The notes under the pieces: model-generated
What the model saw: the letters and a program-made list of their open reading frames with translations, nothing else
Database searches by the model: none
What the model was told of the DNA's origin: nothing
Program-made: the position numbers and the translations under genes
Part shown: piece by piece, positions 20,044 to 29,473 of the stretch
How positions within the stretch are numbered: the first letter of the stretch is position 1
How the letters are laid out: each line of letters starts with the position of its first letter
Assembly (NCBI GenBank): GCA_046349935.1
Contig: JAXMBK010000012.1
Span: 1 to 64,000, forward strand
Direction: 5' to 3'
DNA length: 64,000 nucleotides
Source: CAIXSC01 sp046349935
Lineage (GTDB): Bacteria; Planctomycetota; Planctomycetia; Pirellulales; Pirellulaceae

Positions 20044-21168
20044 TTAGCGAGGTTTGCGGCGTCCTGGACCTCCCTTCGACGCGGACTTGGATCGGGGACG
20101 TTGGTTGAAAAACGCTTCGAGGCGTTCTCGGACGCGTTCCAGCGAACCGTGCAGAGCTGGATCCTTCTCGCAGGCCTGTCGCAGCTTGTCCGGGTCGGCG
20201 TCCAAGTACTTTTGACAAAGCGCAAGGGCGCCATATAGGTTTTTGGGCTTCACCGGTTCGGACTTGCGGCGTGGTTCTCGCGGGAGATAATCGGCCAAGA
20301 CTGCTTTCGGCGGATCGCCATTCTGTAATCGCCCCACGACCTGCCGGAGTTGTTTCTCCTTCAGTTTCTTCAACGCTTCCAAGGCGCGATTGGCCGGGAG
20401 CTGTTTGCGTTCCACCGCTTGGAATAACTCGACAGGACCTTCGACCAGCGGCATCAAACGTTCGAGCTGCCGCCCCGACCGACCGAATTGTTGCTGCAGT
20501 TCCTCACGCACGGAGCCTTGACCGCGACGCTCGCGACCTTTGGGCATCAGCTCGAGCATGCGATAGGCGAGCCGAGCTTGCTGCAACATCGTCAAGTTTC
20601 GGCGATTGCGATTCGCTTCGTAGAATCGGTAATCGACGGCGGCTTGGCCTTTCGCTTCCAAATCGCGGCGAACCACAACGCAGACTTCATCCCACTGGAG
20701 TGCTTGAGCCAATCGCCAGCGACGATGACCGCTGATGATGGTTCCGTCGGAGGTAATCTCGATTGGCTCGCGTTGACCGTTATCCTGGAGATCTTGACGC
20801 AACAGTTCGTCCTCTTGCTCCGTCGTCGGCGTCAATTCCGCTTGGCGGGGATGCGGATTCAACGTTTCCACAGCCCGAAGCTCTGGTACGAGATTCGGCG
20901 GAGCGTTCATCTCCGGTTCGACAGCCTCGGCAGACTCGGGCTGGCTGACGGGCTGGACTGGCCTGCGAACGATCTTGATCTTCAGTTTCTTGGGCTTGGA
21001 TTTAAGTTTGGACTTCACGGTCTTCCTTTCTGGGTTTGTCGGCGGGGCAGCGGGGATCGAATAGGGGGCGGGGGAATCGTTGGTTTTCATAGTTTCTTTC
21101 TCGTCTTTTTCTTCAATTCGTTTCTGGTTCTCGGCGTCCGAGTACGTTTCGTCTTCTTCGTAACTCAT
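20044..21168 (-). CDS. ParB/Srx-fold (ParB-like nuclease domain) protein
   Basis: A 374-aa protein. A low-complexity acidic then Lys/Pro-rich N-terminus (to about 100) precedes a ParB N-terminal domain: a LNPHPRQAEL-type entry, LRQDLQDNGQREPIEI, and the signature GTIISGHRRWRLAQAL (about 155-170). A helical HTH-type middle follows (ANRNRRNLTMLQQARLAYR; REELQQQFGRSGRQLERLMPL), then a basic tail. Such proteins bind centromere-like or operator DNA in plasmids and phages. No ParA ATPase is nearby, so partition in the classical sense is uncertain. The start at 21168 is chosen over an in-frame TTG 9 bases upstream because AAAGGAGG lies about 12 bases before it. Confidence 0.82.
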   Translation of the reverse strand: MSYEEDETYSDAENQKRIEEKDEKETMKTNDSPAPYSIPAAPPTNPERKTVKSKLKSKPKKLKIKIVRRPVQPVSQPESAEAVEPEMNAPPNLVPELRAVETLNPHPRQAELTPTTEQEDELLRQDLQDNGQREPIEITSDGTIISGHRRWRLAQALQWDEVCVVVRRDLEAKGQAAVDYRFYEANRNRRNLTMLQQARLAYRMLELMPKGRERRGQGSVREELQQQFGRSGRQLERLMPLVEGPVELFQAVERKQLPANRALEALKKLKEKQLRQVVGRLQNGDPPKAVLADYLPREPRRKSEPVKPKNLYGALALCQKYLDADPDKLRQACEKDPALHGSLERVRERLEAFFNQRPRSKSASKGGPGRRKPR

Positions 21169-21262
21169 AACGAGCAATGCCTCCTTTCAAAGGCGGTAGG
21201 TGAGGGACCGCGGGCCTTCGACACGCTGTCTCCGGTCCCGCGATCCCACAGTCACAAGTCGT

Positions 21263-22432
21263 TTACAGCTCGAACGAATCAGGCAGCTGTAAATCACGGT
21301 ATTCGTCCTCCCACGACGGGAGGACAATATTCAGAGGGTGCGCGGCGTCGCCGTAGCCTTGGGCTCGTAGTGCCTGAGCAGCAGCGGAGAAATCGCCGGC
21401 ATGCTCCAAGTACGCGAAGGCTTCGAACAAGGAATAGGAACGCTGGTCCTCGAACGGAGCGGCGTTACTCGAAAACACGTATAGCCGACCCGAGCCTTCG
21501 TAATTCAGCGTCGCACTCGTTCCGACGTTCTTGCCTGGTCGCGCCCAATACGTGCAATCCGCGGCCCCGTCGCCGACGCAATTCCAGCCATGCTTCGTAA
21601 GCAACTCGAACCAATCGCCGCGAGCGTTGTAGTCATCGCCGGGTCTTAACCCGAACGCATACGGAGTCGTCTGCGGCAGGATTAACGAGCGACTGCTAGA
21701 ACGTAGCTGGACCGACCGCGTTTTCGGCGGTCGTTCATCGAAGACGCGAATTGACTCGAATAATCGCGTTCGTGCCTCCGCCGTCAACATCGATACGGCT
21801 TCCAAACCCTGATCGCTGACGACGCGATAGGTTCTTCCCGTGGGATGACACGCACCAGGGGAAGGCGGAGCGAGGACGATCCCCCCTTCCCCTTTGACCT
21901 CGACGAGCGTCTTCCAGGTTGGTTGGCCGTCATCGGAAAGAACTTGGCGTTGAGCCAGCTTCTGACTCTTGCCGCAACACTTCGATCGGAAATAACCGTG
22001 CCTGCCGGGACGAGGCGACTGGACCCAGATAATGCGGTCGAACCAGTGCCGATCGGCAGGCGTTAGGGTCTTACGCCACCGCTCGTAGGTCTCGTCATCG
22101 TCGAAATCGGCGACCTCGAGGCCGCCGCTGACGAGACCGCACACGATGGCAATGCCAGGAACCTCGGACCATGGTCGGCGGAACCAAGACTTGAGTTGAT
22201 CCTCCGTCGGTAGCTGTTTCGTAAACGGCTTCCAGGTGTGTCGGAACCGCCACGGATCCCGGGGGTCCTGTACACGAGGTAGCAGGGCGAGCAAGGGGAA
22301 CTTGCTGCCGTTGCGTTGAATCGGGAGGCAGGATAAAACCGCTCGGTAATACCGAAGGGCAGCGTCGAGCACGGGATATTTACGGATCCGGAACGTGATT
22401 TTTATCCACTCGCTGCGATTCTCGATATTCAT
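21263..22432 (-). CDS. Bifunctional DNA primase/polymerase (Prim-Pol) domain protein
   Basis: A 389-aa protein with a Prim-Pol (archaeo-eukaryotic primase-like) domain in its first 220 residues: PGIAIVCGLVSGGLEVADFDDD (shortened: GLEVADFDDD, metal-binding Asp residues about 110-116), HGYFRS (about 150), and GGIVLAPPS. The C-terminal part has a small region with TYWARPGK and SGRLYVFSS, resembling the zinc-free linker that follows Prim-Pol in plasmid primases. It would synthesise primers or short DNA strands for element replication. It lies between the ParB-like gene (94 bp away) and the iteron-like cluster and DUF927 helicase. Confidence 0.82.
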   Translation of the reverse strand: MNIENRSEWIKITFRIRKYPVLDAALRYYRAVLSCLPIQRNGSKFPLLALLPRVQDPRDPWRFRHTWKPFTKQLPTEDQLKSWFRRPWSEVPGIAIVCGLVSGGLEVADFDDDETYERWRKTLTPADRHWFDRIIWVQSPRPGRHGYFRSKCCGKSQKLAQRQVLSDDGQPTWKTLVEVKGEGGIVLAPPSPGACHPTGRTYRVVSDQGLEAVSMLTAEARTRLFESIRVFDERPPKTRSVQLRSSSRSLILPQTTPYAFGLRPGDDYNARGDWFELLTKHGWNCVGDGAADCTYWARPGKNVGTSATLNYEGSGRLYVFSSNAAPFEDQRSYSLFEAFAYLEHAGDFSAAAQALRAQGYGDAAHPLNIVLPSWEDEYRDLQLPDSFEL

Positions 22433-22517
22433 AGTGATACCTCTTCAAAAAAAATCGGATTGTTTCTTGCATCTAAAAATTGGGCGGAGACTGAACTCCC
22501 CCCCCGGGGGCTAAGGC

Positions 22518-22812
22518 GTCCCAGCGGTCCCAGTCTGCGTCCCGGTAACTGGGACGGGCAGAACCGTTGGTTTTCTATGTGGAAAACTGGGTATTTATTT
22601 ATTACTGTCCCAGTAGTCCCAGTAATCTGACCTACCTCTCTCCCAAGCTGACGTTCGATCTCCAAGACGATGTGTTTGGTGTAGGGATACCTCCTTCCTC
22701 TGAATCACTGGGACGACTGGGACGCTTCCCGGACAAACCGCGGTTTTCCATGCAGAAAACCGCGATTCGTTAATCCCCAGCGACTGGGACGGACGCGGGG
22801 TCTCGGTCCCAG
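22518..22812. repeat. Nine GTCCCAG repeats with two matched hairpins: putative origin
   Basis: GTCCCAG (or its complement CTGGGAC) occurs at 22518, 22527, 22549, 22607, 22616, 22708, 22717, 22784 and 22806. Three pairs are exactly 9 bp apart. Two related dyads, GTTTTC/GAAAAC (22570-22587) and CGCGGTTTT/AAAACCGCG (22739-22764), lie among them. The cluster fills the gap between the Prim-Pol gene and the DUF927 helicase gene. Iterated short sites plus hairpins beside primase and helicase genes fit a replication origin or initiator-binding locus. The remaining bases, 22433-22517, hold no gene. Confidence 0.6.
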
Positions 22813-25029
22813 TTAGCCCTGGACGATCTCGATGGCGGCCGGGGTAAATGCGACGACGTTCACGCGGTCCTTTCGGATGCTTCGTTTGACCGTGTTGCGT
22901 TGCTGTTTTTTGTCGTAATGGATCCAACGTCGATCGCGCCAACTACGCAGGACGGCGTCGTCATCGAATTCGCCGTCTTTAAGCACCTCCCGCAGCCTCG
23001 CGGGAATGAAGGCGAATTCCACCAGATGCCGGTCTCCAGCGGCTGCGGCGCGGGAGTCCTTGGGCCTCTCGTATCGGCAGCACCCCAACCACATATTTTC
23101 TTGCCGATCGCGGAATTCTGGGTTGAAGAAAGACACCTCGTGGGATACGAAATGCTCGTAAGCGAAACGGAGTGCTTCGAGAGCACGATCTGCCGTACTG
23201 ACTTCCTTGCAAAGATCGTCCAGCAGTGGTTGAATCGGATCACGAAAGCCCCAGGGCAGCTTGATGTGCTCGTGTACCAATTCCGCGGCGAGTCGAATCG
23301 CCGCCCAAGATTCAGCTTGGCGAAGAGCAAATCGATTTTGTCCAACTTTGCTCTGGTAATCCTTGCAGATTTCCTGGTGGCGATTGCGCCAGTCTTTCCA
23401 AGCTTTTCTGTTCGCCACCAAGACCTGAACCCACTTCCGTCCCAGCACCCCGTAGTTCGCTTCAACAACTTCCATGACCTCGTGAATCAGCTGCGAGACT
23501 TCGTTGGGGTCCCCGGTGAACGGCGGGCCCCAAAGAGTCAAGACACGCGGTCTAGTCCCGCCATCGGACGAGTTCGCCGTGATGGGTTGTTCGCCCGTCG
23601 TGAACAGCACCGAACGATAGGACGTCGAGCGTTGCAAACTACCGATGGTCCCGCGTCCTCGACTCATCCCCGTCGTAAATGCGTAAATGCGAGTGCCCAG
23701 CTCGTGGTTGTCTTTCAACAACTTCGTTTCATCGAAATATACGGGCAGGTCGCAATTGACCTGGGCGTATCGCTCGAAGTAGGTGGCCGTTACGTCGCAA
23801 CGACGTACGATCGAATCGGTTTGCGACTGCCTCACATTGCCCCAGACGGACGCACTGATTCGCAGCGTTGTTGTCTTGCCGCCTGACGACTCCCCCGCCA
23901 GATCGATGCAAAAGTTCGCTAACCTTAGGATCATTAGCAAAGCGGCTGCGAGCGAGGCGTACAAGGCCAAGGCGACCTTGGGGAATTTGATCACGCGTTG
24001 AACTGCTTTCGCCCACGTTGCGAGCTTCCCTCGAGCCTTGATGCCGGCAATGGCTTGCTTCATCCCCTCGTCATGATCGTTGAATTGAATGAGAGGCCGT
24101 TGGGTCTTCTCATCTTTGCCACAGGCCGGCTCGAAGTTCGTCCCGCGTAGAAAACCTCGCTCGCCGTCCTTTCCCTGCCAACCGGTCTGCGATGAGAGTT
24201 CGCAGAGCGGCAGGTTCGTCCGATTCACAGCTTCGAACGCAGTGAAATACTGCACAACATCTTTCGCGTTCGCGGAATTAACATCCATGCCGAAGTCCGC
24301 GAGCTCGACAATCTTGCGACTATCGGCGATGGTCCCTCGCGGAACGACGCGAGTCGTCCAACGTCCATTTTCGAACCAAGCGACTTCAACGAACTGCGAG
24401 CCAGAATTTATGTTCTTCAAACGTTTGGTCAGCACCAGCGGGGTGATGCAGACGGTCTGAATCTGGGCGTCTCCTTTGAGGAGGCCTACACCTCCCTTTT
24501 CCGTGAGGCGGTATTCGTTGGGGACTTGCAGGTTGGGCGGCAGTCCGTCGGCCAGTTTTCCGAGCGCTGCCTGAATCGTTTGCCCTTCGGCTCGCGGCTT
24601 CAACTTCCGAATTTCGTTGCGAGTCTTCGTAATCTGACGACGCAGATCCTTGGCCGACTCCGCTTCGATGCCTCGCTGGCGTAGGCAGTCGCGAAAAGAG
24701 GTTATGAGCGAATCAACTTCTACTTCGCGTGACAAGGCGGCGATTTCGATAAACGACTGTTTCCAATTACCGTAGTCCTGATGTTGTTCTGGTGATGGAA
24801 TTGCCGCCAGGATCGCAGTCGGTAAATCATCGACGAATTGGTTGTCCCCCACGTCGTAGCGAATCTTGCAGCGTGGACGCAGGAGCTCGCAACACGCGAG
24901 GAGTCGTTGGCTGGTATTCCAATAAATGACTCGATCCACGTTACGAATGGTGACCGGCCGCTGGGTTTTGACGCCGACTTCGAACAGCTCGTTCCAGGTA
25001 GGCTGATTGCTCACTTCGTGTTGCCTCAA
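22813..25029 (-). CDS. DUF927-family replicative helicase-like ATPase
   Basis: A 738-aa protein. The C-terminal half (about 260-600) reads as the DUF927 ATPase found with primases in phages and plasmids: TGWQGKDGERGFL, Walker A GESSGGKTTT (about 388-397), a VYFDETKLL Walker B-like acidic pair (about 435), and a sensor-like LFTTGEQP (about 480). The N-terminal 250 residues are a charged, mostly helical region with no known motif. Together with the Prim-Pol gene downstream it forms a primase-helicase pair split over two polypeptides. The start at 25029 is the first ATG. The stop borders the last GTCCCAG repeat. Confidence 0.85.
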   Translation of the reverse strand: MRQHEVSNQPTWNELFEVGVKTQRPVTIRNVDRVIYWNTSQRLLACCELLRPRCKIRYDVGDNQFVDDLPTAILAAIPSPEQHQDYGNWKQSFIEIAALSREVEVDSLITSFRDCLRQRGIEAESAKDLRRQITKTRNEIRKLKPRAEGQTIQAALGKLADGLPPNLQVPNEYRLTEKGGVGLLKGDAQIQTVCITPLVLTKRLKNINSGSQFVEVAWFENGRWTTRVVPRGTIADSRKIVELADFGMDVNSANAKDVVQYFTAFEAVNRTNLPLCELSSQTGWQGKDGERGFLRGTNFEPACGKDEKTQRPLIQFNDHDEGMKQAIAGIKARGKLATWAKAVQRVIKFPKVALALYASLAAALLMILRLANFCIDLAGESSGGKTTTLRISASVWGNVRQSQTDSIVRRCDVTATYFERYAQVNCDLPVYFDETKLLKDNHELGTRIYAFTTGMSRGRGTIGSLQRSTSYRSVLFTTGEQPITANSSDGGTRPRVLTLWGPPFTGDPNEVSQLIHEVMEVVEANYGVLGRKWVQVLVANRKAWKDWRNRHQEICKDYQSKVGQNRFALRQAESWAAIRLAAELVHEHIKLPWGFRDPIQPLLDDLCKEVSTADRALEALRFAYEHFVSHEVSFFNPEFRDRQENMWLGCCRYERPKDSRAAAAGDRHLVEFAFIPARLREVLKDGEFDDDAVLRSWRDRRWIHYDKKQQRNTVKRSIRKDRVNVVAFTPAAIEIVQG

Positions 25030-25254
25030 CGCGAGTCGAACGTCGCCAGCGACTGCGCGAACGACGTTTTTATCTGACGACGAATCGGGCTACTGAGACT
25101 GAAAAACGGTCATTGGTAGTTCCTTCCATTGTTGCCGCTTTTTCGCGGCGTCATTTCCACAAAACGGATGCAGCTCGGTCTTCCGCACGCGCGCAAGACC
25201 GCTCGGGCGACGAGTCGCGAACACTGGCTCGCGACAGGTCGCCTCGTTTGTTTA

Positions 25255-25587
25255 CTAACGTGCGTCCCCGCGATCGCCGTCTCCACGCAGCCCATGGGCG
25301 CGCAATTTCGCTTCGATCAGTCGGTCCTGGGCAGCGTCGCGGACTCGCGACTGCGGACGCGTCGTAGTTGACGTCCCGGCGGCTTGCTCCAACGCCGCAA
25401 AGAATCGCAGGAGGGCGGCCTCGCTCGTGCAGAGCACTCCGCCCATGCGCACCACCTCCAGCTTCACGCCTCGCAGTCCCTTGCGAGCCCACCGAGCCAG
25501 CGTGGACGAATGCGTGCGTTTACCGCCCCGCCGTCGTCCCAGTTTCGCCGCCAAGGCGGCTAGCGGCATCAATCCCTCGAGTTCCAC
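25255..25587 (-). CDS. DUF1580 protein (planctomycete helix-turn-helix type)
   Basis: A 110-aa protein: LMPLAALAAKLGRRRGGKR, then HSSTLARWARKGLRGVKLE and RMGGVLCTSEAALLRFFAAL. This is the DUF1580 pattern, a small helix-turn-helix domain common in planctomycete mobile DNA. The start is GTG 25587 because GGAGGAG lies 6 bases before it; the longer frame to 25695 has no such site. It is the first gene of the minus-strand replication module, 225 bp upstream of the DUF927 helicase, so it may be the module's regulator or an excisionase-like protein. Confidence 0.75.
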   Translation of the reverse strand: MELEGLMPLAALAAKLGRRRGGKRTHSSTLARWARKGLRGVKLEVVRMGGVLCTSEAALLRFFAALEQAAGTSTTTRPQSRVRDAAQDRLIEAKLRAHGLRGDGDRGDAR

Positions 25588-28214
25588 GTTGATCTCCTCC
25601 GTTAACGGTTCCACGGAAAACCGGAGGCAGATGTGCGTGCGAGGGCTCCTACGCCGAGGTGCAATGCACCACTCGGCGGTACGAAACCTGCGCACGGCAA
25701 CTGCCGTTAAACGTCACGGCGATCAATGGCCAGGAGAAGCCGAGAACCTCGCTCGAAGCGACGGAATTCCCGGTGTTGGCAGAGAATAGACCGAAGGTAA
25801 GAGTGCCCGTGCTAACTCGCGTGTTGTCCGCCACGAGTGCGGTCGCGACGCGTGGATTTATCGCACGGCAGAGGAGGCCGAATACAGAATTCCGCCTCGC
25901 CGCATGGAGTTAATGCGCGTACGTCCGAGAAACACGCGACCGCCAACACCCCGCCCCGATTAATTACGGGCTTCGGTGATAGCTTCGTCGCGTGCCAAAA
26001 ACATCGTCGTCTACTTAGTGTTGACGATGCGTTAACGTCATTCGTGCCTTGACTATACTCTTCGCATTTCTTCTTATGTTACGCCGAAAGCACTGGCTTC
26101 CTGCGCTCTACTCTGATCGACCCGCTGGAACGAAACTCCCGTTCCAATTCACGACGACCAGTTCACTGCTAATTACCAACAGGCGCACTACCGCTTCGAA
26201 TCTCTTGCTACCATCTCCCGCATTGCCAAAGAGCGCTCGCCATGGGGGCGTGCCCCCACGGCTTGTCACCGGCTAGTGCCGGTTGACGAAATGCTACGAA
26301 GGGGCGTCAACCATGGCAAGTCTGGATCAGCGGTCAAGTTCAGCCGCCCCTCCGCCCAAGCGACGTCAACCTGTTCCGGCGCAGGAATTTGCAATTGCAC
26401 GAAAAAACTTGGTTCAGGTCGAGCGCGACTCAAGTTTCGTGGAGAGCGCGGGCGCCGGGTCGTCGCAACCGTCGTAGTGACCGCGCCCCCAAGCGATGAA
26501 TCCGGCCGTAAGCGTGGGGGCAATAACCTCGTCGTCGCGCTCGCACAGTGATTGGATGGTCGCGAGAGCGCGGCACATCCGTGACGGCGTACAGGCTTCT
26601 TCGCACTGGCGTCACCCGCCGTCTTTCGGACATCGGGAGCGGAAACCGGATTCGTCGGCTTAAGCTCCGGGTACGATATGCGATCATGCCGGCCCACGGA
26701 ATAATTCGCGACAAGTGACCGTCCGTCGCGGAGGCAATTCAGGGACTGACGATGGTCAAATATCCCACGAGTCGGACAGAGCGAACGTCGGCCGTTGTTA
26801 CACCCACACTGCGAGCGCATGGCAAGCTTGGACTCGCCCCTCTTGGTTCTTCAGTCGCGGAAAATGCATCCGCAAGTTGTGCCAGAAGACGACAGACGGC
26901 ATTCGCGTTGACGCGCTGCTTGCACAAGACGTCGAGCGACGCCGCGAACACGATCGACCGGAGCCCCTGCGATCTGCCGTCCTCAACGGCGAATCCGATT
27001 GGCGGCGCGGTCAGCGAAGCCGCAGCGGAACGAGCGTCGCGAGTTGATCCCGAGTCTCGGCGATGGCGAGGAAGAAGCTCGAGCCCGCCATCGTCGTTGG
27101 GATGCAAGTCGCCTTGGCGGCTTCGCAAAGTCGTTGCGACGCCGACGACACGAAGAGGTCGAGCGACAAGCAGCAACGACCTCAGAGCCTTCCCTTGTTC
27201 AAATTGGGAGGCAAACGAAGCGATCATGGACGACGGCCCGCATTGCTCACTCAGCCGCATCTGGTCAACCAGACTCCTTGCAACGTCGCAGTTCCCAAGC
27301 CGCCGGTTGGGCAGGAAGATCCGAGTCTTTGCGATACGTCCAACCGCGAACAGGGGCGATCGGATTCTCGGAATTCTGGAATCTGGACGTCGACCCCAAC
27401 GCCGGCAGATCGCCATCTCGCGATTGCCCCGCAATTCGCAACGGCGGGGATCGCGAGCCGAACGGAGGGCGCAACTCCCGATGGCCAGTCGCGTTCTCGC
27501 AGGTCCGCGAGTCGCGGCGGGGTGCACTTCGCCCCGGCGGCGGGGAAGCTGTTCGGGCGGACGACGGATTTTTTTCGCTCCATGACTTGCCTCATCAACG
27601 GGACATTCCTACTATCGAACGGGTCGGACGAAGCGCTGAGAGTCGACGGTACTTTTAACCGAGTGCGAGGCCGACGTTCGAGAGGCAGGCACGTCGAACC
27701 ACAGTCGTAATGCGATACCGTTGAAAGGAGGTGTGCAGCCCCGTGTTGCGTCGTTAGAGGATCAAGCCCACTCGGCTGTCGCCAGCAGCAGATGGGGAAA
27801 TCGCGTCAGATGTACGAAAGGGGATAGGCAGCTCGCTGCTGCAGTATTGATGGCACATGAATTCGATTCGAAAAGAGTCGAACATGCAAGACAAGTATAA
27901 CCGCTCGCAATGCCTGGCAACCGGCGTGACCTAGATGGTCGCGACCCGAGGTTTGCCTTCTATATTAAGCCGATGAGCCATAGCCGGTGCCGTTACGTCA
28001 CCGAAGCAAAATTATTTGATCCAGTAAGCGTCGAATACTATCGGTTGCCGGCCCTCAGCTAAACACTTGAAGGGTTCGGCCTCAGGCAAATTCTCAGCGG
28101 ATACACACGCGTAAGCAATTGGCACTAAGCCACTTAAGCACAGCGGCGATTTAGTTGCTCGTGCAGATGCCTGTTTGCGTTTGAAACCCAAGAAGTAATT
28201 CACGGAGCTTAAAT
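25588..28214. other. 2.6-kb gene-poor region between divergent units
   Basis: I can support no gene here. Between about 26740 and 27700 several frames on both strands are open for 600-800 bases at once. None shows a domain, a convincing start or a normal amino-acid balance (Arg, Ser and Pro dominate), as expected for GC-rich non-coding DNA. An inverted repeat GGTTGACG/CGTCAACC lies at 26281-26312. A GAAAGGAGGTGTG sequence at about 27724 looks like a ribosome binding site, but only a 5-codon frame follows it. No CRISPR, tRNA or tandem repeat was seen. It may hold promoters for both flanking units or an unrecognised RNA. Confidence 0.45.
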
Positions 28215-29165
28215 ATGGTCAGTTTTTCCCCTAATTTTTCGCAGGCGCAGCTCGTCGATGAGTTTGTGAAGCGGACGAACCTGATTCAGGACCGCGTCCG
28301 ACTCGTATCGAATCGACACAGCGTCGGCCTCTGCCTCCATGGTCGGCCCGGCACCGGGAAGACGCATACGGTGATGTCGACGTTAGAGGAGGACCAGGAA
28401 CCATACGTCCTGCGTAATGCCAGAATGTCGCCAGTCGGCCTGTTCAATGTCTTCAGGGAGTTCCCGGAGCACATCATCGTGATCGATGACGTGAGTTCGA
28501 TCTTGAAAGAACCGATGGCGATTCAGATACTGCTTGCCGCCTGCGGCGGTAAGCCGAACGAACCTCGTACTATTTATTACCAAACCGACGATCGCGAAGA
28601 ACAGATTGCGTTCGGCGGTGGAGTCATCCTGATCTCCAACAGCGGCCTTTCGAATAACGATACAGTGCAGGCGCTCGCGTCTCGCGTGACCGTCGTGCAT
28701 CACGACATCCCCGACCAAGCGATGGAGGCGGTCTTGCGAACCAAAGCGCTAGAAACGACCGCAATTCCCAATGAAGAGGACCGGCTCATGGTCCTGGAAC
28801 TGGTCGTGGGGTTCGCTCGGCAGCATGGCGTGCGGCTCTCGTTTCGTCATTGGTATCGCGCCGTCGAATGCTTCCGCTTTTTCCAATCCGGCAAGTCACA
28901 ATCTGACCTCAAAGTCTTGATTGAGAGCGAAATCCGCAGCTCAACCATGCTTGCGGACGAACGCCCCACCAAGCGCGAGAGGACTGAACAGGAGGTTGCA
29001 TTCGTTCAGGAACGGCTGTCGTCTCAAGTCGATACACCATCTATCCTTTCGCAGTTGAAAACGAAGTTTGGCCTTGGTCGCTCGACTGGTTACAAGAGGA
29101 TTGAGGAAGCGAAACGCAGGCTGACGCAGCGTTCCGAGGATCAAGGTCCTGCGCAGGCCCTCTAA
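28215..29165 (+). CDS. AAA+ ATPase with C-terminal helix-turn-helix
   Basis: A 316-aa protein. The AAA domain (about 20-190) has Walker A GRPGTGKTH (about 43-51), Walker B HIIVIDDVSS (about 87-96), and sensor-1-like VILISNSGLS (about 139). The C-terminal 60 residues (ILSQLKTKFGLGRSTGYKR) look like a helix-turn-helix that could bind DNA. It resembles ATPases that prepare or remodel DNA complexes in mobile elements, but a family name is not certain. GGAG sits about 8 bases upstream of ATG 28215. It is the only plus-strand gene between the two minus-strand operons and converges on the nuclease gene, with a shared terminator between. Confidence 0.78.
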   Translation: MVSFSPNFSQAQLVDEFVKRTNLIQDRVRLVSNRHSVGLCLHGRPGTGKTHTVMSTLEEDQEPYVLRNARMSPVGLFNVFREFPEHIIVIDDVSSILKEPMAIQILLAACGGKPNEPRTIYYQTDDREEQIAFGGGVILISNSGLSNNDTVQALASRVTVVHHDIPDQAMEAVLRTKALETTAIPNEEDRLMVLELVVGFARQHGVRLSFRHWYRAVECFRFFQSGKSQSDLKVLIESEIRSSTMLADERPTKRERTEQEVAFVQERLSSQVDTPSILSQLKTKFGLGRSTGYKRIEEAKRRLTQRSEDQGPAQAL

Positions 29166-29425
29166 GCCAGCGTCTGTTAAATGAGTCGGGCTAGCGTTTG
29201 CCATGCAGTCTGCCCCGACGCCAAGGCGGGGCCGTCGCGACGAATCGATCGCGGCGGCCCCCTTTATTTGTTTTCCCTGGCTGACTCGCGGCGTCCGAGA
29301 ATCCAGTTTTCCAAGCGTCCAACGTCGACCGCCGTCTTTCGGACGCCGCCCTTGCCTAACGATCACAACCGATTGATTCTCACCCCTGCTGCACTTTCGC
29401 CGTAGAAGTCCTCTCAGAGCTAAGA

Positions 29426-29457
29426 AAAAGGCCCGCCGCAACGCATGCGGACCTTTT
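29426..29457. terminator. Bidirectional terminator between convergent genes
   Basis: AAAAGGCCCGC (29426-29436) pairs with GCGGACCTTTT (29447-29457), with one mismatch, around a 10-base loop. A-rich bases precede and T-rich bases follow the stem, so it can end transcription from both the plus-strand AAA gene and the minus-strand nuclease operon. The bases 29166-29425 hold no gene. Confidence 0.75.
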
Positions 29458-29473
29458 CCTTGTAGCGTCGCGA

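Noticed and set aside
20488..21600. 370-residue plus-strand open frame
   Set aside because: It is a shadow of the ParB-like gene on the minus strand, which has the recognisable domain and ribosome binding site.
26739..27710. Long overlapping open frames on both strands (26752-27585, 26999-27658 and 27063-27710 plus; 26739-27527 minus)
   Set aside because: They are open together, are dominated by Arg, Ser and Pro, show no domain and have weak starts. This is typical of GC-rich non-coding sequence.
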